Assembly: GCA_963807155.1 (NCBI GenBank)
Contig: CAWEAZ010000031.1
Span: forward strand, 1 to 64,000
Source: JACCZX01 sp963807155
Lineage (GTDB): Bacteria > Pseudomonadota > Gammaproteobacteria > Burkholderiales > Burkholderiaceae_F
Reading direction: 5' to 3'
Length of the DNA stretch: 64,000 nucleotides
Below the pieces are notes generated by a model. The model was not told the origin of the DNA. It saw nothing but the letters and a program-made list of their open reading frames with translations, and made no database searches. The position numbers were made by a program, and so were the translations under genes. Shown piece by piece: positions 35,484 to 45,265 of the stretch; the first letter of the stretch is position 1; every line of letters starts with the position of its first letter.

Positions 35484-37411
35484 ATGTCTGGCCCGCTGAC
35501 CCGATTCGGCTTCGCCGAGGAAACGCCCGAGCAACGGCAGGAGAAAATTCTTGCCGGCGTCATGGCGTCGGTATACCGCCAGGTGCCGCAGTCGGTGCTG
35601 GTCAGCATCGTCGGCGCTTTCGCACTGGTCATGGTGCTATGGAATTCGATCGACCAGGATCTGCTGCTCGGCTGGTCGCTGCTCATTCTGTTTGAATCGC
35701 TGTTGCGGCTGCGCCTTTCGTACAGATTTCGACGCGCGGCGTTTATCGCTGAATCGGTCGACTGGTGGGCCCAGCGCTGGGTTGTGCAGGCGGTGGCGGC
35801 GGGTTTGCTGTGGGGCGTCGCTGGCTTCATGTTCTTTCTCGAACAACCAGCCGCTGCATCAGGTGGTGCTGGTGGCCGTCGTGCTTAGCGTGGCATTCGG
35901 ATCGTTGACGCTCTACGCGAGCCATCGTCCCGCGTTTCACGTGTTCATGCTGCTCGCGGTGCTGCCGCTGATCGCGCGCATGGTCGTCGTGCAGGACCCA
36001 ACGTACTACACGGCTGCCGTCGTGATGACCGCGGTCTTCTTGTTCACCGTGCTTTACGGCCGCGACTTCGGCAACGCGGTGTTCGAGTCGGTCAAGAACA
36101 CCTACGAAAACGAAGTGCTGGTGGAGCAGCTGGTCGCCGAAAAGCGAATGGCCGAAGAAGCGCGACGCGAAGCGGAAAACGCCACGCGCTCGAAGACGCA
36201 GTTCTTTGCGGCTGCAAGCCACGATCTGCGGCAACCTCTGCAGGCGATCGGTATTTACGTGTCGTTGTTGAAAAAGCGGGCGCACGGGCCGCTCGAGCCG
36301 TTGGTCAACAATCTGTCGACCGCGGTCGAGACGCTGTCAAAGCTGGTCGAAGAGCTTCTCGAAATCTCACGACTCGATTCGGGATCGATTCAGCCGCGCG
36401 TCGAGCAGGTGCTCATCGACGACATGTTCTCGCTGCTCGAGCAGGAATTCACGCCACTGGCGGCATCCAAAGGTTTGTCGCTGCGCATCAGACGCGGCGG
36501 GATTCCGATCGATAGCGATGCGTTGCTTCTGCAGCGCGTGATTCGAAACCTGTTGGCCAACGCCATTCGATATACACAGAAGGGCGGGGTGCTGCTGGCG
36601 GCGCGTCGCGCGTAATGGACTGATCAGCCTCGAAATATGGGACACCGGTCCCGGCATCAAGCAGGGTGAGCTCGATCGCATCTTCGAAGAGTTCTATCGC
36701 GGCGAAAGCTCGAAAGCCGAAAACAGCGGCTCGGGTTTCGGCCTCGGACTGTCGATCGTCAAGCGCATCTGCGGCTTGCTCGGTCATCCGCTGATCGTCA
36801 CTACGCGGCCCGGCACCGGTACGGTGTTTCGCGTCGAAGTGCCACGCTCGAGCTCGCCGCCGCGTATCAAGCGCAGCGCGCCGGAAAGCCTTGATGTGAC
36901 GATCCGTCCGCTAAACGGATTCACGTTTGTCGTCATCGAAGACAACGCGGAAATCCTGAACAGCCTGACGCGCTTGATCAAGTCGTGGGGCGCGGAAGTG
37001 GTGCCATCGACCGGCTACAACGCGCAACTGATCAAGCGCATCAGCGTCCAGCAGCGGATCGACGCGATTCTGGCCGATCACAATCTAGGACCGCATTCGA
37101 TCAGCGGCGTCGAGGCGGTGTTCAGAGTGCGCGAGCTCGTCGGATTTCCAATCCCAGTGGTGATGCTGACGGCGATACAGGGCGTCGACGTGCTATCGGA
37201 ATTTCAACGCGTAATGCATGAGCGGCTCGCGCTCAGCCCGACGATGTCATCAGCGATCGCACGCAGCCGTGTTGAAGAGCCGACGGTGCTTCAGAAGCCA
37301 ACAACCGCCGCTGTGCTGAACAACACGTTGGCGGAGATGCTCGGGCTGACGACGTTGCCGATGGTGCGGCCGACCGCGGATGAGACTGCGTCGGCTAGCG
37401 ACGCGACGTAA
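35484..37411 (+). CDS. Hybrid sensor histidine kinase with C-terminal receiver (two frameshifts)
   Basis: The protein of about 640 residues has N-terminal membrane helices (SVLVSIVGAFALVMVLW, VVLVAVVLSVAFGSLTLYA, FHVFMLLAVLPLIARMVVV) and a coiled-coil. The His box is FFAAASHDLRQPLQAIG. The kinase domain has NLLANAIRYTQKGG, WDTGPGI and GFGLGLSIVKRI, and a terminal receiver has FVVIEDNAEIL and the acceptor Asp in AILADHNLGPHS. Frames change near 35840 (before NNQPLHQVV) and near 36612, where a false TAA interrupts the kinase. Both are single-base indels in otherwise normal sequence. The likely partner is the convergent NarL-type regulator at 37432-38085. Confidence 0.85.
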
Positions 37412-37431
37412 GAATCGGCCTACGCCAAATC

Positions 37432-38085
37432 TCAACCGATGTCGTATCCGTGCCGGCGCGCAGCAAGCAGCGCCTCGGTCCGATTCGACGCGCCGAACGC
37501 GCGATAGATCGCGGTCACGTGGGTCTTGACCGTACCTTCCGACAAGCCTAGTTCGCGGCAAATGATCTTGATCGGTGCGCCGCGTGCCAGAAGCTTTAGC
37601 ACCTGTTCCTGGCGCTCGGTTAACTCGACGCGTCCGCTGTCGCCATCGCGCGAGCGTTCTGAGTTTCCGAAGATCCCGGCGCGATTGACTTCTTCGAGCA
37701 GGTCGGCGGGAATGTAAACGCCACCCGAGAGAACGAACTTGACAGCGGAAAGCAGCGTTTCCGATGCCATCGATTTGGGAACAAATCCGGCCGCTCCGAG
37801 TTGCAGGACACGCATCACGCTGCGTTGGTCCTGATTGCCGGAGAGCACCAGGATCTTCATTTCCGGCGCTTTGGCGACCATCGCCTCCAGCAAGGCGGTG
37901 CCCGATACTCCCGGCATGCCGAGGTCGAGCACGACCAGATCGAGCTCGGGCTGTTCTTCCTGGATCTTCAGCGCGCCTTCTGCGGTGCGCGTCGTGATGA
38001 CTTCGGCGGATGGATCGAGATCCAAAAACAATACGCTGAGCGCATCGGTGATAAGCGAGTGATCGTCGACGACAAGTATTTTCAT
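37432..38085 (-). CDS. NarL/LuxR-type response regulator
   Basis: From ATG 38085 this is 217 residues. The receiver opens MKILVVDDHSLITDALSVLF, with the acceptor Asp in LVVLDLGMPGVSG, Ser in ILVLSGNQD and Lys in GFVPKSMASE. The LuxR-type helix-turn-helix contains LTERQEQVLKLLARGAPIKI, LGLSEGTVKTHVTAIYRAFG and ASNRTEALLAARR. It converges with the hybrid kinase, 20 bp between stops, and kinase/regulator pairs with this H-box type (RQPLQA) are common in betaproteobacteria. Targets are unknown. Confidence 0.92.
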   Translation of the reverse strand: MKILVVDDHSLITDALSVLFLDLDPSAEVITTRTAEGALKIQEEQPELDLVVLDLGMPGVSGTALLEAMVAKAPEMKILVLSGNQDQRSVMRVLQLGAAGFVPKSMASETLLSAVKFVLSGGVYIPADLLEEVNRAGIFGNSERSRDGDSGRVELTERQEQVLKLLARGAPIKIICRELGLSEGTVKTHVTAIYRAFGASNRTEALLAARRHGYDIG

Positions 38086-38241
38086 GGCGTTCTTATTCGA
38101 GCGCTGCTGAGTGTGACGCAACGATCTCAGTTATGCGCGCGGAGGGCGGCATTGTAGACCGCGCATTCTGGCGACCCATACGCGGAATTGCGCGCGTCGA
38201 TGCGGTCAATCGTGCGGTTTGATGCGCCGGTGACACGAAGC

Positions 38242-39445
38242 TCAAGCAGGCCGCGGCTTGATCGCGGCGGCGCAGGCTTTCGCCCGCACGCGTGCTTCGT
38301 CGGTCGAAGCCGCGCGAGCGAGCGCCACGCCCATGCGCCGCTTGACGAAAGACTCAGGCTTGCCGAACAGTCTCACGTCGCTACCTTCGATGGCTAATGC
38401 TTCGGCAACACCATCGAAGCGCATCGCGCGTGCCTCGTGGCCGCCGTAGACAACGGCGCTTGCGCCGTGATTGCGCAGTGAGGTGTCAACCGGCAGTCCG
38501 AGGATCGCACGCGCGTGCAGTTCGAACTCGTTCTGCCACTGCGTCGCCATCGTCACCATGCCCGTGTCGTGCGGCCGCGGGCTGACTTCCGAAAACCAGA
38601 CCGCATCGCCTTTGACAAACAGCTCGACGCCGAAGATGCCGGTCCCGCCGAGGTCGTCAGTCACAGCCTTCGCATAGTTACGCGCCTTGGCCAGCGCCGC
38701 TGCAGCCATCGGCTGCGGTTGCCAGCTTTCAACATAGTCGCCGGCGACCTGCACGTGGCCGATCGGCTCGCAAAAGTGCGTCTCAATCGTTGCCGCCGCT
38801 GCCAAGCGCGCGCACCGTCAGCAACGTGATTTCGTAGTCGAAGTCGATCAAGCCTTCGATAATCACACGACCGAGCGCAACACGTCCCGCCGCGTTCGCA
38901 TAGCGCCAGGCAGTCTCGATCTGATCTGCGGCATCGACGCGGCTCTGTCCCTTACCCGAGGACGACATCACCGGCTTCACGATGCACGGCAGCCCGATCG
39001 CGTTCGCAGCGTCACGCAGTTCTTCCAACGAGTCGGCGAAGCGATAAGGTGAGGTCGGCAACCTCAGCGTTTCGGCCGCCAGTCGGCGAATTCCTTCGCG
39101 ATTCATCGTCAACTGCGCTGCGCGAGCGGTTGGGATTACGCGCGCCAAGCCGTCGCGCTCGACGGCCGCCAGCGCATCGGTCGCAATCGCTTCGATCTCT
39201 GGGACGACGATCGCGGGCCGCTCGGCCTCGATCAACGCGCGCAACGCCGTCGGGTCGGCCATGTTGATCACGTGCGCGCGGTGCGCGACCTGCTGGCCCG
39301 GTGCATTGGCGTAACGATCGACCGCAATCACTTCGACGCCGAGCCGTTGCAACGCGATGATCACTTCCTTGCCGAGCTCGCCCGCGCCCAGCAGCATGAC
39401 CTTCAGCGCGGCGGGTGACAGCGGCGTTCCGAGCGCCGGTGACAA
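38242..39445 (-). CDS. purT: Formate-dependent phosphoribosylglycinamide formyltransferase (frameshift near 38800)
   Basis: The protein of about 400 residues forms formyl-GAR from GAR, formate and ATP in purine synthesis. The N-terminal part (KVMLLGAGELGKEVIIALQR, ERPAIVVPEIEAIATDAL, PCIVKPVMSSSGKGQSRV) ends in one frame at VRALGSGGND. It continues in another as AAATIETHFCEPIGHVQVAG, GGTGIFGVELFVKGDAVWFS and VSPRPHDTGMVTMATQ, with the ATP-grasp catalytic residues. The start is TTG 39445 as read. An ATG at 39470 (AATEISR) would be in frame after one more indel and gives a more natural N-terminus. It diverges from ccmA. Confidence 0.92.
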
Positions 39446-39516
39446 GGCGCGAGATTTCCGTAGCAGCCATTTTTCCGACTATCGCATAGCCGCGCCATCG
39501 CTTATAACGCCTGCCC

Positions 39517-40146
39517 ATGCTTGATGCCGTCAATCTCAGCTGCGAGCGCGGCGAGCGCTCCCTGTTCGCCGGGCTCGAGTTCGCTGTCGCTGCGGGGTCG
39601 CTGCTGCGGGTGGCGGGTCCGAACGGCACCGGCAAGACGAGCCTGCTGCGCATGCTGTGCGGCCTGCTCGAGCCTGCAGCCGGTGAAGTGCGCTGGCACG
39701 GTCGCAACATTCGCCGGCAGCGCGAGGAATACTGGAAAGACCTCGTCTATGTCGGTCACTTGAACGGCGTCAAGGAAGATTTGACGGTGTACGAGAATTT
39801 GAAGGTTGCGCAAGCGGTCGCGGGACGCGACGCCGATCACGCAGCGCTGCGTCGCGCGCTGGACGCCGTCGGCCTTGCTCATTTCGAACAGACGCTCGCG
39901 CGGAGACTGTCGCAAGGGCAGCGGCGGCGAGTTGCGCTGGCAAGATTGTTCGCCACTACAACCGCGCCGCTTTGGATTCTGGATGAGCCTTTTATTGCTC
40001 TCGATCAGCGTGGCGTTGCGTCGCTTTCAGAGCGGATTGCAAGCCATATTGGCAACGGCAACATGGTAGTGCTGGTCACCCATCAAGACGTTGCGATCGA
40101 TGTGCCGCGTCAGCAGCATATCGAGCTAGCCGGCAGCGCCGCCTGA
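39517..40146 (+). CDS. ccmA: Heme exporter ATP-binding protein CcmA
   Basis: The 209-residue ABC ATPase has Walker A VAGPNGTGKTSLLRMLCGLL, signature LSQGQRRRVALARLF, Walker B LWILDEPFIALDQRG and H-loop VLVTHQDVAI. It drives release of holo-CcmE from CcmC within the CcmABCD complex. It is the first gene of a nine-gene ccm operon; the next gene begins 6 nt after its stop. Confidence 0.95.
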   Translation: MLDAVNLSCERGERSLFAGLEFAVAAGSLLRVAGPNGTGKTSLLRMLCGLLEPAAGEVRWHGRNIRRQREEYWKDLVYVGHLNGVKEDLTVYENLKVAQAVAGRDADHAALRRALDAVGLAHFEQTLARRLSQGQRRRVALARLFATTTAPLWILDEPFIALDQRGVASLSERIASHIGNGNMVVLVTHQDVAIDVPRQQHIELAGSAA

Positions 40147-40152
40147 AGCCGC

Positions 40153-40821
40153 ATGCTGAGCGTCTTTTTGCAGGTAATTCGCCGCGATCTGTTGCTAGCG
40201 ATGCGGCAAAAATCCGATGTGCTCAACACGCTGTTCTTCTTCGTCGTGGTGGTGACAATGGTCCCGTTGGGTATCGGGCCGGAGCCGGCGCTGTTGCGCG
40301 ACATTGCAGCGGGCGTCGTGTGGGTTGCCGCATTGCTCGCCGCGATCCTGTCGCTGCCGCGGCTGTTTGCGAACGACTACGCCGACGGCACGCTGGAGCA
40401 GATGCTGTTGTCGGCCGAGCCGTTGTCATTGATCGTCCTCGGCAAGGCTACGGCTCACTGGCTCACGACCGGATTGCCGTTGACGGTCATGGCGGTTGCG
40501 TTCGGCGTCGTGTTCGATCTCGACATGACGGCGACCCTGGTGCTTGTCGTTTCGCTCGCGCTGGGCACGCCGGTGCTGTCGCTGATTGGCTCGATCGGAG
40601 CCGCGCTGACACTCGGGTTGCGTGGAGGCGGAGTGTTAACATCGTTGCTCGTGTTGCCGCTCTACATTCCGGTATTGATTTTCGGCGCCGGTGCGGTCGG
40701 TGCAGCGGCCTCCGGCCTCGACGTCACCGCTTATTTCCTTCTGCTAGGTGCGTTCGCTTTGTTCGCCGTCGTGCTGACGCCGTGGGCAGTGGCTATCGCA
40801 CTTCGTATTTCGGTTGAATGA
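40153..40821 (+). CDS. ccmB: Heme exporter permease CcmB
   Basis: The 222-residue protein has six hydrophobic helices and the CcmB pattern: VIRRDLLLAMRQKSDVLNTL, FFVVVVTMVPLGIGPEP, LPRLFANDYADGTLEQMLLS and VLPLYIPVLIFGAGAV. It is the membrane subunit paired with CcmA. The stop overlaps the ccmC start by 4 nt. The frame is intact. Confidence 0.95.
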   Translation: MLSVFLQVIRRDLLLAMRQKSDVLNTLFFFVVVVTMVPLGIGPEPALLRDIAAGVVWVAALLAAILSLPRLFANDYADGTLEQMLLSAEPLSLIVLGKATAHWLTTGLPLTVMAVAFGVVFDLDMTATLVLVVSLALGTPVLSLIGSIGAALTLGLRGGGVLTSLLVLPLYIPVLIFGAGAVGAAASGLDVTAYFLLLGAFALFAVVLTPWAVAIALRISVE

Positions 40822-41597
40822 CCATGAGCACCGTCAGCGTGGCTCCCAATTCGCGACCCGGCTTGTTCTGGTTCTCGTCACCGCAGACGTTTTTTCCGCT
40901 CGCCGGAAAACTGACGCCTTGGTTCTTCGCGCTCGCCGCTGTGCTCGCAGCATTCGGCCTATACGTCGGATTCTTTGTCGCGCCGACCGATGCGACGCAA
41001 GGTGAGTCGTACCGCATCATCTTCATTCACGTGCCCGCTGCGTGGATGTCGATGTTCCTTTATCTGGTGATGGCATTCTGGGCCGCGATCGGACTGATCA
41101 TGAACACGCGCATGTCATCGATGATGGCCAGCGCGATCGCGCCGACCGGCGCGTTGATGACGGTACTCGCATTGATCACCGGCTCGCTCTGGGGCAAGCC
41201 GACGTGGGGCACGTATTGGGTGTGGGATGCACGGTTGACGTCAGAACTGGTGCTGCTGTTTCTCTATCTCGGGTTTCTTGCATTGCAGGCTGCGATCGAC
41301 GATCCGCGCCGCGCGGATAAGGCCGGAGCGGTGCTCGCGCTGGTCGGTGTCGTCAACATTCCGATCATTTATTTTTCGGTGCAGTGGTGGAACACGCTGC
41401 ATCAGGGCTCGTCAGTCAGCCTGACGCGCTCGCCTTCGATGGCGGCGACGATGCTGCTTGGCATGCTGCTAATGGCGCTGGCCTTCTGGATGTACAGCAT
41501 CGGTGCGGCGCTACATCGCGTGCGCAGTATCGTGCTCGAGCGCGAGAGGCGCGCCGAATGGACGAGGGAACTTCTGGCGCAAGGGAGGCTCAAGTGA
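40818..41597 (+). CDS. ccmC: Heme exporter protein CcmC
   Basis: The 259-residue protein has six helices and the tryptophan-rich heme-handling motif GSLWGKPTWGTYWVWDARLT. A conserved His occurs before it (FIHVPAAWMSMFLY) and another after it (WWNTLHQGSSVS). CcmC loads heme onto CcmE in the periplasm. ATG 40818 overlaps the ccmB stop, and its own stop overlaps the ccmD start. Confidence 0.96.
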   Translation: MTMSTVSVAPNSRPGLFWFSSPQTFFPLAGKLTPWFFALAAVLAAFGLYVGFFVAPTDATQGESYRIIFIHVPAAWMSMFLYLVMAFWAAIGLIMNTRMSSMMASAIAPTGALMTVLALITGSLWGKPTWGTYWVWDARLTSELVLLFLYLGFLALQAAIDDPRRADKAGAVLALVGVVNIPIIYFSVQWWNTLHQGSSVSLTRSPSMAATMLLGMLLMALAFWMYSIGAALHRVRSIVLERERRAEWTRELLAQGRLK

Positions 41598-41758
41598 ACT
41601 GGGCGAGCGCGTCTGATTTCTGGGCGATGGGGGGTTACGGCTTCTACGTCTGGGGCTCCTATGGCGCGGCGGTTGTGGTGATTGCGGTCGAACTCTGGCT
41701 ATTACGTGCTCGCCGCCGCAGCGCGGTAGCTGCCTTGAAACAGGAAACGAAGAACTGA
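41594..41758 (+). CDS. ccmD: Heme exporter protein CcmD
   Basis: The 54-residue single-helix protein starts at GTG 41594, overlapping the ccmC stop. It reads NWASASDFWAMGGYGFYVWG, then a hydrophobic helix (AAVVVIAVELWLL) and a basic tail (RARRRSAVAALKQETKN), the normal CcmD layout. It is needed for release of holo-CcmE. It ends 1 nt before ccmE. Confidence 0.92.
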   Translation: MNWASASDFWAMGGYGFYVWGSYGAAVVVIAVELWLLRARRRSAVAALKQETKN

Positions 41759-41759
41759 G

Positions 41760-42204
41760 ATGAAGCCGCGGCATAAAAGACTCACGCTGATCGTTGGAGG
41801 CCTCGCCGTCTTGGGCGTGGCTGCCGCGCTCGTGTTGTCGGCGTTTCAGCAGAACCTCGTGTTTTTCTACAGTCCCTCGCAGATCGCCAACAAAGAGGCG
41901 CCGCAGGGCAAGGCGTTCAGAGTCGGCGGATTGGTCGAGCAGGGCAGCCTGAAGCGGCAACCCGACGGACTGACGGTGTCGTTCAACGTGACGGACACTG
42001 CGAAAGATCATCCCGGTTGTCTACACGGGCATCCTTCCTGACCTGTTCAAAGAAGGAAAGGGCGTCGTGGCGCAGGGCAAGCTCGGCGAGGACGGTGTCT
42101 TTCGCGCGCACGAAGTCCTGGCGAAGCACGACGAGAATTACACGCCGCCGGAAGCCGCATACGCGGTCGAGCAAGCGCAAAAAGCACGCAAAACATTGCA
42201 GTAA
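41760..42204 (+). CDS. ccmE: Cytochrome c-type biogenesis heme chaperone CcmE (one frameshift near 42003)
   Basis: The protein of about 148 residues has an N-terminal anchor (LTLIVGGLAVLGVAAALVLS) and an OB-fold domain (FRVGGLVEQGSLKRQPDGL, VSFNVTDTAK). It continues after an extra A in a short A-run as IIPVVYTGILPDLFKEGKGV and HEVLAKHDENYTPPEAA, which includes the covalent heme-binding His. It carries heme from CcmC to CcmF. Removing one base of GCGAAAGATC gives a complete protein, so an assembly indel is likely. Confidence 0.93.
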
Positions 42205-42210
42205 ACCATT

Positions 42211-44196
42211 GTGATTCCCGAAATCGGAAACTTCGCGCTGATTCTGGCGCTGCTGCTCGCGACCGCGCAGGCGGTGTTGCCTATCGCCGGCGCCGCACGC
42301 GGTGACCGTGCGTTAATGGCGGTCGCGCGTCCCGCAGCGCGCGGGCAGGTGCTGTTCATCACGATTGCTTTCGGCTGCCTGTTGTATTCGTTTGTCGTCA
42401 ACGATTTTTCGGTCGTCAACGTCGCAAGCAATTCCAACTCGCAGCTGCCGCTGCATTACCGAATCGCAGCAAGCTGGGGGTCGCACGAAGGCTCGCTGTT
42501 GCTTTGGGTGTTGATGCTTGCGTGGTGGACGTTTGCGGTCTCGGTGTTTTCGCGCCACCTTCCCGACGACATGGTCGCGCGCGTGATCGGCGTGCAGGGC
42601 GTGATATCGATTGGCTTCCTGCTGTTCATGCTGCTGACGTCGAATCCGTTCGATCGCCTGCTTCCGGCTGCAGCCGACGGCCGCGACCTCAACCCGCTGC
42701 TGCAAGACCCGGGCATGGTGTTCCATCCTCCGATGCTTTACATGGGCTACGTGGGCTTCTCCGTTGCGTTCTCGTTCGCGATAGCGGCGCTGCTCGGCGG
42801 CAAGCTCGACGCGGCGTGGGCGCGCTGGTCACGTCCGTGGACGACGCTTGCATGGTGTTTTCTGACATGCGGTATCGCGCTCGGCAGCTGGTGGGCGTAC
42901 TACGAATTGGGTTGGGGCGGATGGTGGTTCTGGGATCCCGTTGAGAATGCGTCGTTCATGCCATGGCTCGTCGGCACCGCGCTGATTCATTCGCTCGCTG
43001 CGACTGAGAAGCGTGGCAGCTTCAGAAGCTGGACGGTGCTGCTCGCGATCTGCGCGTTCTCGCTATCGCTGCTGGGCACGTTCCTGGTCCGTTCGGGTGT
43101 GTTGACTTCGGTGCATGCTTTTGCGACTGATCCGAAGCGTGGCGTGTTCATCCTCGCGTTCCTGGTGTTCGTGATCGGCTCATCGCTCGCATTGTTTGCA
43201 TGGCGCGCGCCCAAAGGTCGGGCTCGGTGGAAAGTTCGAGACGGTGTCGCGCGAGTCGTTTCTGCTGTTGAACAACCTGTTGCTCGCGGTCGCTGCGGGG
43301 TCGGTGCTGCTCGGCACGCTGTATCCGTTGTTTCTCGATGCGCTTGCCTTGCCGAAGGCTTCGGTTGGCCCGCCTTATTTCAACCTGGTGTTCGGCGTTG
43401 TGATGGCGCCTCTCGTATTCCTGATGGGTATCGGTCCGCTGGCGCGCTGGAAGAAAGCGGAGTTGCCCGATCTCGCGATGCGATTGAAATGGGCGCTTGT
43501 CGTCGCGCTGGTCACCGCATTGATCGTTCCGGTGATCGCAGGGCACTGGACTGCGCTGATCAGCTTTGGCTTGTTCCTCGCGTTCTGGGTGATCGCGTCA
43601 ATCGCACTCAACGTCAAAGAGCGGATTCGCCATGTGCGCGGCGGACTTTTCGAGCGCCTGCGAGCGCAGGGCCGCTCCTACTGGGGAATGCAGCTCGCGC
43701 ATCTCGGCATCGCCGTGTTCGTCGTTGGAGTGACGGTGGTCAACGGTTATCAGGTCGAGCGTGACATGCGGATGAACGTCGGCGACACCGTGCAGGTAGG
43801 CCGCTATGACATCAAGTTCAACGGCACGCAAAAACTCGCGGGCGCTAACTACACGGCGTGCGTGGCGCGATTGAGGTATCGCGCGGAGGTCAAGTGGTTG
43901 CATCGATGCAGCCCGAAAAGCGCATCTACAACGTGCAGAAGATGCCGATGACCGAAGCGGCGATCGATACCGGCCCGTGGGGCGACATTTACGTTTCGCT
44001 CGGTGAGCCAATTGATCCGAGCGCGGTCGAGACAGGCGCCTGGAGCGTGCGCGTGTATCACAAGCCATTCGTCACGTGGATCTGGGGCGGCTGCGTGTTG
44101 ATGGCATTGGGCGGCGCCCTTGCGCTGTCCGATCGTCGCTATCGATTGCAGACGCGACGAGCCGGCGCTGCCGTATCAGGAGAGGTGATCGCTTGA
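42211..44196 (+). CDS. ccmF: Cytochrome c heme lyase subunit CcmF (two frameshifts)
   Basis: From GTG 42211 the protein of about 660 residues is a large multi-helix membrane protein with the WWD motif GLGWGGWWFWDPVENASFMP. WGSHEGSLLLWVLMLAWWTF and DPGMVFHPPMLYMGYVGFSV precede it. Frames change near 43218 (KVGLGGKFETVSRESFLLLN follows) and near 43855 (RGAIEVSRGGQVVASMQPEK follows). Dropping a G at the first and adding a G at the second restores the protein. It attaches heme to apocytochromes with CcmH. The stop overlaps ccmG. Confidence 0.93.
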
Positions 44197-44792
44197 ACGA
44201 CGCCACCGATAGCGCGCTTGAAGTTTCGGCGAATCACCCGCCGCCCAATACCGAACCGAAATCGGCGTTGCGCTTCGTGCTGCCACTGGCGATCTTCGCG
44301 ATTCTTGCGGGCTTCTTGTTTGTCGGACTTGGTCTGAACCCGCGCGAAGTACCTTCACCGTTCATCGGCAAGCCGGCGCCATCTTTTCAACTGACGCAGC
44401 TTGCGCAGCCGGATCAGACGTTTTCGCCGCAGCAGATGAAGGGCGAAGTCTGGTTACTCAACGTATGGGCGTCGTGGTGCGTCGCGTGCCGCATCGAGCA
44501 CCCGCTGCTCGTTGATCTGGCAAAGAAAGATGTCATTCCGATCATCGGGTTGAACTACAAAGACAAGCGAGAGGCAGGGTCAGCTTGGCTCGCGCAGTTC
44601 GGCAATCCGTACAAGCTTTCGGCCGTCGATAGCGATGGCCGCGTCGGCATCGACTACGGCGTCTACGGCGTGCCGGAGACTTTTGTGATCGACAAGGCGG
44701 GCGTGATTCGCTTCAAGCAGATCGGTCCGATCACCGAAGACGTATGGCGCACCAAGATGCTGCCGCTGGTGCAGCAGCTGCGGCAATCCTGA
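44193..44792 (+). CDS. ccmG: Thiol:disulfide interchange protein CcmG/DsbE
   Basis: The protein of about 199 residues starts at TTG 44193, overlapping the ccmF stop. It has one membrane anchor (RFVLPLAIFAILAGFLFVGL) and a thioredoxin fold with the active site NVWASWCVACRIEHPLL. The periplasmic partner loop YGVYGVPETFVIDKAG contains the cis-proline. It reduces the apocytochrome or CcmH disulfide before heme attachment. The frame is intact. Confidence 0.94.
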   Translation: MNDATDSALEVSANHPPPNTEPKSALRFVLPLAIFAILAGFLFVGLGLNPREVPSPFIGKPAPSFQLTQLAQPDQTFSPQQMKGEVWLLNVWASWCVACRIEHPLLVDLAKKDVIPIIGLNYKDKREAGSAWLAQFGNPYKLSAVDSDGRVGIDYGVYGVPETFVIDKAGVIRFKQIGPITEDVWRTKMLPLVQQLRQS

Positions 44793-44794
44793 CG

Positions 44795-45265
44795 ATGTGG
44801 CGAGTCGCAATCGCGTGCGTTCTGCTGGCGCTGGTAGCGAGTAGTGCTATCGCGGCCAGGCCCGCGGCGCAGCTCGACGCGAGCGGTGCTCGCCGCGCGG
44901 CGGCATTGGCCGAGCAATTGCGGTGTCTGGTGTGCCAGAACCAATCGATCGCCGAGTCAAGTGCCGAGCTCGCGGTGGATCTGCGGCGCGAGATCAGCGA
45001 GCAGATCCGTGCGGGGCGCAGCGACCAGGACATCATTGACTTCATGGTGGCGCGTTACGGCGACTTCGTGTTGTACCGGCCACCGGTGAAGCCGCATACG
45101 TGGCTGTTATGGTTCGGCCCCGCGTTGCTTGCGATAGCCGCGTTGATCGGGTTTGCGCGCGCGCTGCGCAATCGCCGCCGGCGCGCCGTTGAGCGGCCGT
45201 TGACGGAAGCCGAGCACGCCGAGGCCGAGCGCCTGCTCGGCCAACCAGCTAGAACCAACCAGTGA
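44795..45265 (+). CDS. ccmH: Cytochrome c biogenesis protein CcmH
   Basis: From ATG 44795 this is 156 residues. A signal peptide (RVAIACVLLALVASSAIAAR) precedes the domain with the redox motif LRCLVCQNQSIAESSAELAV. VARYGDFVLYRPPVKPHTWL and a C-terminal anchor (LLWFGPALLAIAALIGFARA) complete the protein. It reduces apocytochrome CXXCH together with CcmF. It starts 2 nt after ccmG and its stop overlaps ccmI (GTGA). Confidence 0.95.
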   Translation: MWRVAIACVLLALVASSAIAARPAAQLDASGARRAAALAEQLRCLVCQNQSIAESSAELAVDLRREISEQIRAGRSDQDIIDFMVARYGDFVLYRPPVKPHTWLLWFGPALLAIAALIGFARALRNRRRRAVERPLTEAEHAEAERLLGQPARTNQ